9,092 bases of DNA from Pseudomonadota bacterium (GCA_018660405.1 JABJKL010000141.1:1-9092), one strand, 5' to 3'. Positions 1 through 6,067 are shown, counted from the stretch's first letter. The notes: generated by a model not told the origin, from the sequence alone. Program-made: numbers and translations.

Positions 1-136
1 TACCGTCAGCATCCCAAATCCGGGCGCCGCTCGCCCGGGCGACAAATACCGGCTCACCACCCACGCCGTTAAACGCCCTGACCGGCGAATTTACGCCTCC
101 TGGAATGTATTTTTTCGCTTGCTCAAACCTGCTCAC
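1..136 (-). CDS. hemL: Glutamate-1-semialdehyde 2,1-aminomutase, N-terminal part (cut by window edge)
   Basis: Only the first 45 codons are present; the gene continues beyond the left edge. The translation contains IPGGVNSPVRAFNGVGG (from about residue 10) followed by EPVFVARASGARIWDADG, the well-known N-terminus of HemL. HemL is the PLP enzyme that converts glutamate-1-semialdehyde to 5-aminolevulinate in the C5 pathway of heme synthesis. The chosen start is GTG at 136-134, giving V-S-R-F-E-Q, a few residues shorter than E. coli or Pseudomonas HemL. No in-frame ATG lies close upstream. The start lies inside the end of thiE, a 14-nt overlap that suggests translational coupling. thiD-thiE-hemL is a known order in Pseudomonas. 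Identity is firm; the exact start is less so. The catalytic lysine lies outside the window. Confidence 0.93.
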   Translation of the reverse strand, partial: MSRFEQAKKYIPGGVNSPVRAFNGVGGEPVFVARASGARIWDADG

Positions 137-785
137 ATCGACTCCACTCTTTACTAAATAACAACGCTTTTTGTTGAACTGATTCTTCAGTTATTTGCTT
201 GCCCGGTCCAGCACCAAAAACCGCACTAACGACGGCTACTGCATTCGCCCCTGCCGTATATAATTCAAATAAATTACCCGGTGTAATACCGCCAATCACC
301 ACAACAGGCACCGTCATTTCGTTTGCGATTTCCCGCAAATCGTCAATACTTGCAACAACAGCCTCCGGCTTGGTAGCCGACGGGTAAAGACTACCAACCG
401 CCACATAATCGGCACCCTCTGAAACAGCAGCGCGCGCAAGCTCAAGCTGATTGTAACAAGATACTCCGAGAATCGCCGACTGCCCAAGCACCTGGCGAGC
501 CTCAGCAATAGATAAATCTGCTCGACCCAAATGAACACCATCGGCACCCACTTTTCTGGCAAGTTCCACATCGTCGTTAATAATCGATACCGCCCCCGTA
601 GCGCGGCACGCGCCAACAACTAAATTTGCTTGGGCCAGCCGACACTCATCATCAACCGATTTATCACGATATTGAACAACTCTTGCGCCACCCGCCAACA
701 CGGCTTGTACGGCCGGACCGAAGCGCTCCCCCGAAAGTAAAACCTGATCGGTAATCGCATACAAGCCAGTCACCTCTTGCTTCAT
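123..785 (-). CDS. thiE: Thiamine-phosphate synthase
   Basis: ThiE joins HMP pyrophosphate and HET phosphate to make thiamine monophosphate in the cytoplasm. The 220-aa product has the usual TIM-barrel length. Family motifs are in order: VVQYRDK (residues 36-42, pyrophosphate binding), INDD (69-72), DGVHLGRAD (82-90, usually HLGQxD), GVSCYN (107-112), GSLYPSATKP (131-140, the phosphate-binding GPxFxTxTK region with Ser and Tyr variants) and VVIGGITPGN (162-171). The ATG at 785 is 29 nt downstream of thiD, and the 3' end overlaps the hemL start by 14 nt, so it is the middle gene of a thiD-thiE-hemL operon. No strong Shine-Dalgarno sequence is seen before the ATG. The C-terminal tail after residue 195 is not conserved family sequence. 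Confidence 0.96.
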   Translation of the reverse strand: MKQEVTGLYAITDQVLLSGERFGPAVQAVLAGGARVVQYRDKSVDDECRLAQANLVVGACRATGAVSIINDDVELARKVGADGVHLGRADLSIAEARQVLGQSAILGVSCYNQLELARAAVSEGADYVAVGSLYPSATKPEAVVASIDDLREIANEMTVPVVVIGGITPGNLFELYTAGANAVAVVSAVFGAGPGKQITEESVQQKALLFSKEWSRCEQV

Positions 786-814
786 CGTTAGTGTGGTGCT
801 CTAAACCAGGGTTA

Positions 815-1651
815 CTAACGCCGAATTCGAAGCGGAATGCTTTGTCCGCTCGAAATACGATAAGCCCCAACCAATGACTGCCAGGTGAATTCCTGAGCTT
901 CCTCAACCGCATATTCAATACTCACCCCGTTTGCGAGCAAAGCCGCAATAGCGCTAGCCAGCGTACACCCCGAACCATGATATTCACCTTCAAGGCGCGG
1001 CCACGCATACCCTTTATCGGCTGGGTACAAACGATTAACGACATCTTTGCTTTTCGCATGCCCACCCGTAAGCAACACATGCTCAACACCTCCTTCCAGC
1101 AATTTGCGTACCGCAGCTTTTTGCTGATCAGGCGTCTTCTCGGCGGCGTCATCTTCTTGAGCTTTCATATGCGTAAGACAAAATAGCTCTGGCAAATTGG
1201 GTGTCACAATTTTGACCTGCGGCAACAACACTTTGCACAACACCTCTACCAAGCCATCGTCAGAAAGGCTATCACCAGCACCACTGGCTAACACTGGATC
1301 GAACACAATGGGCGTATTGAGGCTTTGTATTACTGGCACAATTGCCTCTACCAAACTTTTGTTAGCGAGCATGCCAAGCTTAACTGCAGCGAACTCCATA
1401 TCCGCCTTAAGCGTTTCCAACTGCTGGACGACAAGCTCAGGAGGCACTGGCTGGTAACTGTTCACACCCTGCGTGTCCTGAATCGTATGCGCGCTAATCA
1501 AGGTAACCGGGTGTGCGCCCAAAGCACTAATCGTTTGTGCATCCGCAACTACACCGGCACCACCGGTCGGATCGTGACCTGCAATAACGAGCACGTTGTT
1601 GCGACTGCCAGAGCCGCGACGGCTAAAGCCTTTCGTTGATGTAGAACCCAT
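815..1651 (-). CDS. thiD: Hydroxymethylpyrimidine (phosphate) kinase
   Basis: ThiD phosphorylates HMP and HMP-P to give the pyrimidine diphosphate substrate of ThiE, encoded just downstream. The 278-aa ribokinase-fold protein shows GHDPTGGAG (residues 25-33), SAHTIQDTQGV (53-63), AVKLGML (89-95), FDPVLASGAGD (117-127), TPNLPE (150-155), LLTGGH (193-198) and GSGCT (226-230), the anion hole with catalytic Cys229. The GHDP form rather than GTDP, with HTIQDT, matches the Pseudomonas-type ThiD. The ATG at 1651 gives about 18 extra residues rich in Ser, Arg and Gly before the core. A GTG at residue 20 would remove them but leave almost nothing before the first strand, so the ATG is preferred. No TPP riboswitch is seen, and only 17 nt separate the ATG from the rpmE terminator. 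Confidence 0.94.
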   Translation of the reverse strand: MGSTSTKGFSRRGSGSRNNVLVIAGHDPTGGAGVVADAQTISALGAHPVTLISAHTIQDTQGVNSYQPVPPELVVQQLETLKADMEFAAVKLGMLANKSLVEAIVPVIQSLNTPIVFDPVLASGAGDSLSDDGLVEVLCKVLLPQVKIVTPNLPELFCLTHMKAQEDDAAEKTPDQQKAAVRKLLEGGVEHVLLTGGHAKSKDVVNRLYPADKGYAWPRLEGEYHGSGCTLASAIAALLANGVSIEYAVEEAQEFTWQSLVGAYRISSGQSIPLRIRR

Positions 1652-1668
1652 TTGCTTAGCTTAGCAAC

Positions 1669-1696
1669 AAAAAAGCACCCCGAAGGGTGCTTTTTT
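1669..1696 (-). terminator. Rho-independent terminator of rpmE, symmetric with UUCG loop
   Basis: A perfect inverted repeat: six A, GCACCC, a 4-nt loop, GGGTGC, six T. On the minus strand the loop is TTCG closed by C-G, the very stable cUUCGg tetraloop, followed by a T-run. It lies 38 nt after the rpmE stop codon. The A/T flanks make it formally bidirectional, but no plus-strand gene ends here, so its target is the rpmE transcript. Confidence 0.93.
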
Positions 1697-1733
1697 CTGC
1701 TCAATTATTCTGGCTGGCCGTTCAGATACGCCG

Positions 1734-1940
1734 CTATTTTTTGCGCCCGTATCTAGCGTCGAACCGACCAACGCGCCCTGCGGTATCCATCACTTTTTGC
1801 TGGCCAGTATAAAAAGGATGGCACGCAGAACAAATTTCTACGGTTATATCCCGCGCCAATGTTGAGCGCGTGTCGATTACATTCCCGCAAGCGCAGGTGA
1901 TTTTTACTTCGGAATAATTCGGGTGAAGATCAGCTTTCAT
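1734..1940 (-). CDS. rpmE: 50S ribosomal protein L31 (zinc-binding, C+ type)
   Basis: The 68-aa product begins MKADLHPNY and matches bacterial L31 along its length (E. coli is 70 aa, MKKDIHPKY). L31 is a large-subunit protein that contributes to the bridge between subunits. The zinc ligands of the C+ form are all present: Cys16, Cys18, Cys37 and Cys40 (CAC and CSAC). HPFYTGQQK (41-49) and GRVGRF (55-60) are family signatures. The start is the ATG at 1940: it fits the family N-terminus and has an AGAGAG Shine-Dalgarno about 7 nt upstream. The open frame extends 32 codons further upstream but that extension has no L31 similarity. The gene lies downstream of rho on the same strand and ends in a strong terminator. 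A leader of about 60 nt could carry L31 autoregulation, but no known motif was recognised. Confidence 0.97.
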   Translation of the reverse strand: MKADLHPNYSEVKITCACGNVIDTRSTLARDITVEICSACHPFYTGQQKVMDTAGRVGRFDARYGRKK

Positions 1941-2007
1941 AATATTCTCTCTGTAATGCCGTGAACGACGATGATGTACCGCCGATCGCATTTCATTTGG
2001 GGCGCGG

Positions 2008-2036
2008 ATGGTAGTCCAAGTTACGCTAACAAGCAA
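2008..2036 (-). promoter_or_regulatory. Possible sigma70 promoter for rpmE
   Basis: On the minus strand, TTGCTT (2036-2031) and TACCAT (2013-2008) are separated by 17 bp. They match the -35 and -10 consensus at 3 of 6 and 4 of 6 positions. This would put the transcription start near 2001 and give a 5' leader of about 60 nt. The match is weak; rpmE could also be reached from rho. Confidence 0.25.
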
Positions 2037-2083
2037 GCCACAGCCTTGACCGCACCAGCCGAGTGGCGTGCTGAGGTCTCAAT

Positions 2084-3346
2084 CTAACGCTTCATGGCGC
2101 TAAAAAACTCGGCATTGGTTTTAGTGGCCTTTAGTTTGTCCAACAAAAACTCAATGGCTGTGACATCGTCCATCGGGTGCAGCAATTTTCGCAGCAACCA
2201 TATCCGTTGCAATTCAGCGGGCTCGGTCAATAACTCCTCTTTACGCGTGCCGGATTTATTAACAATAATCGCCGGATAAACACGTTTTTCGGCCACTTTA
2301 CGATCCAGGTGTATCTCCGAATTGCCCGTGCCTTTAAATTCCTCATAGATAACGTCATCCATTTTGGAGCCGGTTTCAATCAAAGCGGTGGCTAGAATTG
2401 TCAAACTACCCCCTTCCTCAATGTTACGCGCAGCGCCGAAGAAACGTTTAGGTCGCTGCAGGGCGTTCGCATCCACACCACCGGTAAGCACTTTTCCTGA
2501 AGCTGGCGCCACGGTGTTATATGCGCGAGCGAGACGAGTAATGGAATCCAACAAGATCACCACATCTTTTTTATGTTCAACCAGTCGCTTGGCCTTTTCG
2601 ATAACCATTTCTGCAACCTGAACATGTCGCATGGCTGGCTCGTCGAATGTCGACGAGATCACTTCGCCGCGAACGGATCGCTGCATTTCTGTCACTTCTT
2701 CCGGGCGCTCATCGATTAATAATACGATCAACTCGCAATCAGGATTATTGTTAACGATCGCCTGGGCCACCTGCTGCAACATTACGGTTTTACCACTCTT
2801 GGGTGATGAAACGATCAATCCTCGCTGCCCCTTGCCTAAGGGTGCAATTAAATCTATAACTCTGCCGCAAAGGTCTTCTGACGAGCCATTCTCTTGCTCC
2901 AAACGCATACGTTCATCAGGATGCAAAGGCGTTAAGTTTTCAAAAAGAATTTTATTCTTTGCTTCTTCTGGCGATTGAAAATTAATTGTTTCAACCTTGA
3001 GCAAGGCAAAATATCGCTCAGATTCCTTGGGTGGTCGGATCAAACCATGCACCGTATCGCCAGTGCGTAAATTAAAGCGCCTGATTTGGCTCGGGGAAAC
3101 ATAAATATCGTCCGGCCCGGCCAAGTATGAACTGTCCGCAGAGCGTAAAAAGCCGAAGCCATCCTGTAGAATCTCTACCACCCCTTCGCCACTAATATCT
3201 TCACCGGCTTTGGCATAAGCCTTTAGTACCGTGAAAATTTGATCCTGCTTGCGCATGCGCCCAATACCATCGAGCTCCAGACCTCGACCGATATCGGCAA
3301 GTTCTGTCGGGGATTTCTTTTTTAATTCAGCGAGGGATACAGACAT
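2084..3346 (-). CDS. rho: Transcription termination factor Rho
   Basis: Rho is a hexameric RNA-dependent ATPase and translocase that ends transcription at C-rich unstructured RNA. The 420-aa product aligns almost end to end with E. coli Rho (419 aa). The N-terminal domain carries the primary RNA-binding fold, with ILQDGFGFLRSADSSYLAG (59-77) and DDIYVSPSQIRRF (79-91). The motor has the P-loop SSPKSGKT (180-187), LLIDERPEEVTEM (209-221, with the catalytic glutamate), LLDSITRLARAYN (265-277), the Q-loop region GKVLTGGVD (284-292) and the R-loop region EFKGTGN (336-342). SGTRKEELL (365-373) closes the core. Residues known to contact bicyclomycin look conserved. The ATG at 3346 gives the family N-terminus, with no clear Shine-Dalgarno. 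rpmE follows without a convincing terminator. The long leader has a C-rich tract described separately. Confidence 0.98.
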   Translation of the reverse strand: MSVSLAELKKKSPTELADIGRGLELDGIGRMRKQDQIFTVLKAYAKAGEDISGEGVVEILQDGFGFLRSADSSYLAGPDDIYVSPSQIRRFNLRTGDTVHGLIRPPKESERYFALLKVETINFQSPEEAKNKILFENLTPLHPDERMRLEQENGSSEDLCGRVIDLIAPLGKGQRGLIVSSPKSGKTVMLQQVAQAIVNNNPDCELIVLLIDERPEEVTEMQRSVRGEVISSTFDEPAMRHVQVAEMVIEKAKRLVEHKKDVVILLDSITRLARAYNTVAPASGKVLTGGVDANALQRPKRFFGAARNIEEGGSLTILATALIETGSKMDDVIYEEFKGTGNSEIHLDRKVAEKRVYPAIIVNKSGTRKEELLTEPAELQRIWLLRKLLHPMDDVTAIEFLLDKLKATKTNAEFFSAMKR

Positions 3347-3428
3347 AATAGTTTGGTGTTAGTGTTCGTGTAGTTTGTTTAACGCCCTACACTTGGATAG
3401 GCTTAAATAGAAAAACTCGGGCGACCAC

Positions 3429-3491
3429 AAAATGGGGCTGAGGGAGTGAATCAAGGATTATGATAAAGACTGGGTAAGGGCTGGGTAAGGG
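3429..3491 (-). promoter_or_regulatory. C-rich, G-poor rut-like tract in the rho leader
   Basis: Read on the minus strand, these 63 nt contain 26 C and 4 G, with many TC and CC dinucleotides and little chance of internal pairing. Rho's primary site prefers such RNA, and E. coli rho is known to be attenuated by its own product in the leader. The tract ends 82 nt before the rho ATG. Function is inferred from composition and position. Confidence 0.45.
3470..3491. repeat. Perfect 11-bp tandem duplication
   Basis: The unit CTGGGTAAGGG occurs twice without a gap, at 3470-3480 and 3481-3491. On the minus strand it reads CCCTTACCCAG twice, contributing about half of the cytosines in the rut-like tract. 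Confidence 0.9.
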
Positions 3492-3546
3492 ATTAGCCCA
3501 TTGACTAGACGACTGACGGCCACTCAACGAATAGACGTTACCATGG

Positions 3547-3574
3547 CTTATATCGGGCGTCCAGCCCTAACAAG
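3547..3574 (-). promoter_or_regulatory. Possible rho promoter
   Basis: On the minus strand, TATAAG (3552-3547) is a 5-of-6 match to the -10 box. TTGTTA (3573-3568) lies 15 bp upstream, or CTTGTT 16 bp upstream, so the spacing is short. It would start a transcript about 195 nt before the rho ATG that includes the C-rich tract. Tentative. Confidence 0.25.
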
Positions 3575-3661
3575 CGCTTTCAATACGGCAATGCCCAATC
3601 CAAATTGCCTCACCAACTTGGCGCATCGCGCGTACGACACGCAATGAAGCCATCTGCCCTA

Positions 3662-3690
3662 GTGCTCCTTCAATATAGTTTTGCATAATC
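3662..3690 (+). repeat. Left terminal inverted repeat of the element
   Basis: Pairs with 3894-3922 at 27 of 29 positions; the mismatches are at the third base and the 24th base. The first 12 bases are identical to the left end of the second copy at 8978. Confidence 0.88.
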
Positions 3691-3691
3691 A

Positions 3692-3787
3692 GAGTGATCC
3701 AGATGATTCAAGACAAGACGCAGTCCGAAGAGAATGGCGAGCCCTGTTCAAGGGCTGCAACGCCGTATTGGATCATCTGGATCGCTC
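3692..3787. repeat. Internal hairpin I of the element
   Basis: Arms 3692-3711 and 3768-3787 pair over 20 positions, 18 Watson-Crick and 2 G-T. A nested 6-bp hairpin (AGCCCT 3740-3745 with AGGGCT 3751-3756, 5-nt loop) sits inside, with GGCG 3736-3739 able to pair with CGCC 3761-3764 around a bulge. The nested hairpin is preserved in the second copy with a compensatory change. Confidence 0.85.
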
Positions 3788-3793
3788 CCTTCG

Positions 3794-3893
3794 GGCGAGC
3801 TGCGAAGCATTCGTCCGCGTTGTTGAGTCTCTTGGCAATGGCTAGCCATTACCTGCGAGCCTCGCCTAGCGGCCAAACGCTTCGCAGCTTGCT
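3794..3893. repeat. Internal hairpin II of the element
   Basis: Arms AGCTGCGAAGC (3798-3808) and GCTTCGCAGCT (3879-3889) pair perfectly over 11 bp. The helix extends outward to 3794 and 3893 with two G-T pairs. Inside are a 14-bp perfect palindrome AATGGCTAGCCATT (3837-3850) and the short inverted repeat GCGAG/CTCGC (3855-3865). Confidence 0.8.
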
Positions 3894-3922
3894 GATTAGG
3901 CAAAACTATATTGAAGGAGCGC
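3894..3922 (-). repeat. Right terminal inverted repeat of the element
   Basis: Reverse complement of the left repeat at 27 of 29 positions. Its outermost base, C3922, is read on the minus strand as the final G of the trxA stop codon. Confidence 0.88.
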
Positions 3923-4245
3923 TAGATGTTTTCGTCAATAAATGTAATTAGCTGGGATTTGCTCAACGCCCCCACTTTAGTCGCAGCAACTTCACCATTT
4001 TTAAAAAGCATCAGTGTCGGAATACCACGAACACCATATTTGGATGGCGTAGCGGTATTTTCATCGATATTCAACTTGGCAATTTTCAAACGACCTTCGT
4101 ACTCAGGGGCGATCTCCTCAAGCACGGGTGCAATCATTTTGCAGGGCCCACACCATTCAGCCCAGTAATCAATCAATACTGGTTCGGTACTGGCAATCAC
4201 CTCGGTATCAAAAGAATCATCAGAAATTTTGAGTAAATTAGACAT
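3922..4245 (-). CDS. trxA: Thioredoxin 1
   Basis: A 107-aa cytoplasmic dithiol-disulfide oxidoreductase that reduces ribonucleotide reductase and other protein disulfides. The active site WCGPC is at residues 31-35, with buried Asp26, Lys36 after the motif and cis-Pro76 in RGIPT. FKNGEVAATKVGALSKSQL (81-99) is nearly identical to E. coli and Pseudomonas TrxA. Length and the Asn-Ile C-terminus are normal, so the protein is intact. The ATG at 4245 gives the family N-terminus MSNLLKISDDSFD. rhlB is divergent upstream and rho lies downstream, the same neighbourhood as in E. coli, but here the mobile element separates trxA from rho. The TAG stop is formed at the element junction. No strong Shine-Dalgarno or promoter was identified in the 238-bp divergent region. 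Confidence 0.98.
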   Translation of the reverse strand: MSNLLKISDDSFDTEVIASTEPVLIDYWAEWCGPCKMIAPVLEEIAPEYEGRLKIAKLNIDENTATPSKYGVRGIPTLMLFKNGEVAATKVGALSKSQLITFIDENI

Positions 4246-4483
4246 AATTAGTAATAGTTAGATCAGTATCAGTTAGAATTAAATAGTTAATGACGTAGCA
4301 GCCTTACGTAGGCCATGCCCGCAAATCACTTGTTCAATTTTGCCACAAGCGTTTTCAAGTTTGCAACGGACGTTTATTTTGACGGCAATCATCAATAGTT
4401 TGCAAGTAGATATTAAGTACTCCAACATTAAACCATAAATATTGGAATACTAGACAAATAGGGTTCACCCCTGAGGTTTTCAA
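4246..4483. other. Divergent trxA/rhlB intergenic region
   Basis: This AT-rich 238-bp region must hold the start signals for both trxA (left) and rhlB (right). The only candidate noted for trxA is TTGTCT (4457-4452) and TTTAAT (4432-4427) with a long 19-bp spacer. AGTTTGCAA occurs twice (4359-4367 and 4397-4405). No terminator, riboswitch or RNA gene is seen. Confidence 0.5.
4473..4476 (+). promoter_or_regulatory. Shine-Dalgarno for the rhlB GTG start
   Basis: GAGG ends 7 nt before the GTG at 4484. It supports this non-ATG start, which also yields an N-terminus in frame with the acidic extension. Confidence 0.7.
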
Positions 4484-6067
4484 GTGAGTGACGAACAAAC
4501 TGACAATAAAATAGATGTGGCAATACCCACAGAAGATAAAACCATTGACGATAAATCTACGGAAGAATTGCCTGCTGAGGCTGCGGGCAAATCTACGGAG
4601 GATTCTGTAGTCGAAGCTGTAGTTGAGGCTAAAGTTGAGGCAGAATCGAAGACCGCCTCGGCGTTTGTATCTGAAAGTGCTGCGCACCTAAGTAACCAAA
4701 AATTCGCCGAGTTAGAAATTTGCGAACCGGTATTAAATGGCATTAAAGAAACCGGCTTTGAATTTTGTACTCCCATTCAAGCGCTTGCACTACCTATTGC
4801 TTTAAAAGGTAAAGATGTTGCTGGCCAGGCGCAAACCGGTACGGGTAAGACGGCTGCCTTTTTAATCGCCACTTTCCATCATTTACTGGCACGTACTATA
4901 GAAGACAAGCCCACTGCACAGTTACGTGCGCTCATATTGGCACCCACCAGAGAGCTTGCTATACAAATACATGAAGACGCCAAACCACTGAATAAGCATA
5001 CGGGCCTTAAACTTGGCCTGGCCTACGGCGGGACTGACTACCAAAAACAGCGGGAGCAACTCGAAGCCGGTGTAGATGTGCTCATTGGCACGCCGGGGCG
5101 CATCATAGATTATTTCAAACAGGGTGTATTTAATATTAAAAAACTCGAGGTCATGGTGCTCGATGAAGCAGACCGAATGTTTGATCTGGGGTTTATAAAC
5201 GATATACGGTTCTTGTTTCGTGCCATGTCTGCGCCTGAAGACCGTTTAAGCTTGATGTTTTCAGCAACACTCTCACTGCGCGTAAAAGAGCTTGCTTACG
5301 AACATATGGCTAGCCCTGAATCGGTAATTGTAGAATCCGACAAAATCACCGCCGAGCTGGTAACCGAAAAAGCTTATTTACCGGCCAATTCCGAAAAGTT
5401 ACCGCTATTGATGGGCCTGCTAAAGCAGCACGAGGGGCTTAGATGCCTGGTATTCATAAATACCAAGCGCATGGCAGAACAAATTCAGGAAACACTGAAT
5501 GCCAACGGGTTTGAAAACGGGATGCTTTCAGGTGATGTGCCGCAACGAAAACGCGAATCGCTGCTAAAGAAATTTAAAACCGGCGATATAAACACACTGA
5601 TTGCAACTGACGTCGCTGCCCGCGGCTTGCATATACCGAATGTTGGGCTGGTGATTAATTACGATCTACCGCAAGACGCGGAAGATTATGTGCACCGAAT
5701 CGGACGAACCGCTCGCGCTGGCGCCACTGGAATCGCTATAAGCCTTATCTGTGAAACCTTTGGTATGCACGCCGCCGATATAGAAAAATTCACTGGACAC
5801 AAGCTCCCTATCGAGCCTGGTTACGAAGACCTGCTAGCCACAGACGCGATTATCGTCGAGCCAAAACGGCGTGACAAGCGCGGATCAAGAAACGCCAAGC
5901 CCACACCGCGCAAATCTGCTCCCGCCGACAGGCCTGCAGCTAAAGTGACGCAAGCGGCTAAAAAGGTAGCAGAACCCGTCAAACTTAAAACGCCAAAAGC
6001 TAATGGACAAGCCGTTCAAATCAGGGGCCGAATAAGCCGTAAAGGTGACACCCCCGCCGTCGGTTAA
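4484..6067 (+). CDS. rhlB: DEAD-box ATP-dependent RNA helicase RhlB
   Basis: RhlB unwinds RNA and in E. coli is the helicase of the RNase E degradosome. All DEAD-box motifs are present: the Q motif region GFEFCTPIQ (91-99), AQTGTGKT (116-123), PTRELA (154-159), TPGR (203-206), DEAD (227-230), SAT (260-262), FINTK (324-328), TDVAARGLHIP (375-385) and HRIGRTARAG (404-413). RhlB-specific stretches include GLKLGLAYGG (174-183) and NYDLPQDAEDYVHRIGRT. The divergent position next to trxA-rho is the E. coli arrangement, which favours RhlB over other DEAD-box paralogues. At 527 aa it is about 100 longer than E. coli RhlB (421). The extra length is an acidic Ala/Glu/Val-rich N-terminus (about 1-70) and a Lys/Arg/Ala/Pro-rich tail (about 460-527), probably disordered. 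The start is GTG at 4484. The 3' end overlaps the next gene. Confidence 0.93.
   Translation: MSDEQTDNKIDVAIPTEDKTIDDKSTEELPAEAAGKSTEDSVVEAVVEAKVEAESKTASAFVSESAAHLSNQKFAELEICEPVLNGIKETGFEFCTPIQALALPIALKGKDVAGQAQTGTGKTAAFLIATFHHLLARTIEDKPTAQLRALILAPTRELAIQIHEDAKPLNKHTGLKLGLAYGGTDYQKQREQLEAGVDVLIGTPGRIIDYFKQGVFNIKKLEVMVLDEADRMFDLGFINDIRFLFRAMSAPEDRLSLMFSATLSLRVKELAYEHMASPESVIVESDKITAELVTEKAYLPANSEKLPLLMGLLKQHEGLRCLVFINTKRMAEQIQETLNANGFENGMLSGDVPQRKRESLLKKFKTGDINTLIATDVAARGLHIPNVGLVINYDLPQDAEDYVHRIGRTARAGATGIAISLICETFGMHAADIEKFTGHKLPIEPGYEDLLATDAIIVEPKRRDKRGSRNAKPTPRKSAPADRPAAKVTQAAKKVAEPVKLKTPKANGQAVQIRGRISRKGDTPAVG

Larger units (their letters stand above)
3347..3659 (-). other. rho upstream region (about 310 bp without a gene)
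   Basis: This stretch separates rho from the inserted element. On the minus strand it reads as a probable long rho leader. It holds the C-rich tract at 3429-3491, an 11-bp tandem repeat and a weak promoter candidate near 3547-3574. A 28-codon minus-strand reading frame (3653-3567) sits where E. coli has the rhoL leader peptide. It does not resemble RhoL and has no well-spaced ribosome binding site. No RNA gene or other repeat is recognised. Confidence 0.6.
3662..3922. mobile_element. MITE-like element, complete copy, with TIRs and internal hairpins
   Basis: A 261-bp non-coding element lies between trxA and rho. Its ends are 29-bp inverted repeats (3662-3690 and 3894-3922), identical at 27 of 29 positions and starting G(T/C)GCTCCTTCAATATAG. 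Both ends are flanked by TA (3660-3661 and 3923-3924), consistent with a TA target duplication of the IS630/Tc1-mariner kind, though a CTAG footprint is also possible. Inside are two long hairpins (3692-3787 and 3794-3893). No transposase is encoded, so mobility would depend on one elsewhere. A diverged second copy starts at 8978, which shows it is dispersed. An 85-codon plus-strand frame crosses the element and runs into trxA antisense; it is not a credible gene. The transposon family is inferred only from ends and flanks. Confidence 0.82.

Noticed and set aside
1652..1733. TPP riboswitch before thiD
   Set aside because: Only 82 nt lie between rpmE and thiD, mostly taken by the terminator, and none of the conserved TPP-riboswitch core sequence is seen on the minus strand.
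1941..2036. Longer L31 reading frame with 32 extra N-terminal residues
   Set aside because: The L31 family begins at the internal MKADLHPNY, which has a good Shine-Dalgarno; the extension has no family similarity.
2051..2070. Inverted repeat CGCACCA/TGGCGTG as a rho terminator
   Set aside because: The stem has a mismatch and a wobble and there is no T-run, so rho and rpmE may be partly cotranscribed instead.
3565..3582. CTAACAAGCGCTT, resembling one end of an integron attC site
   Set aside because: No matching GTTRRRY partner with complementary inner arms follows at a suitable distance, and there is no integrase or cassette array.
3567..3653. 28-codon minus-strand frame in the position of the E. 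coli rhoL leader peptide
   Set aside because: No resemblance to RhoL. AGGG is only 3 nt from the ATG, and the frame overlaps the only rho promoter candidate. Position alone is not enough.
3694..3951. 85-codon plus-strand reading frame across the mobile element
   Set aside because: It lies entirely over inverted repeats and the antisense end of trxA, has no ribosome binding site and no recognised domain. The second copy differs by one base in length and several substitutions not typical of coding constraint.
4379..4412. TTGACG as a -35 box for rhlB
   Set aside because: It is a good -35 match, but no acceptable -10 lies 15-19 bp downstream; the nearest AT-rich hexamers are more than 20 bp away.
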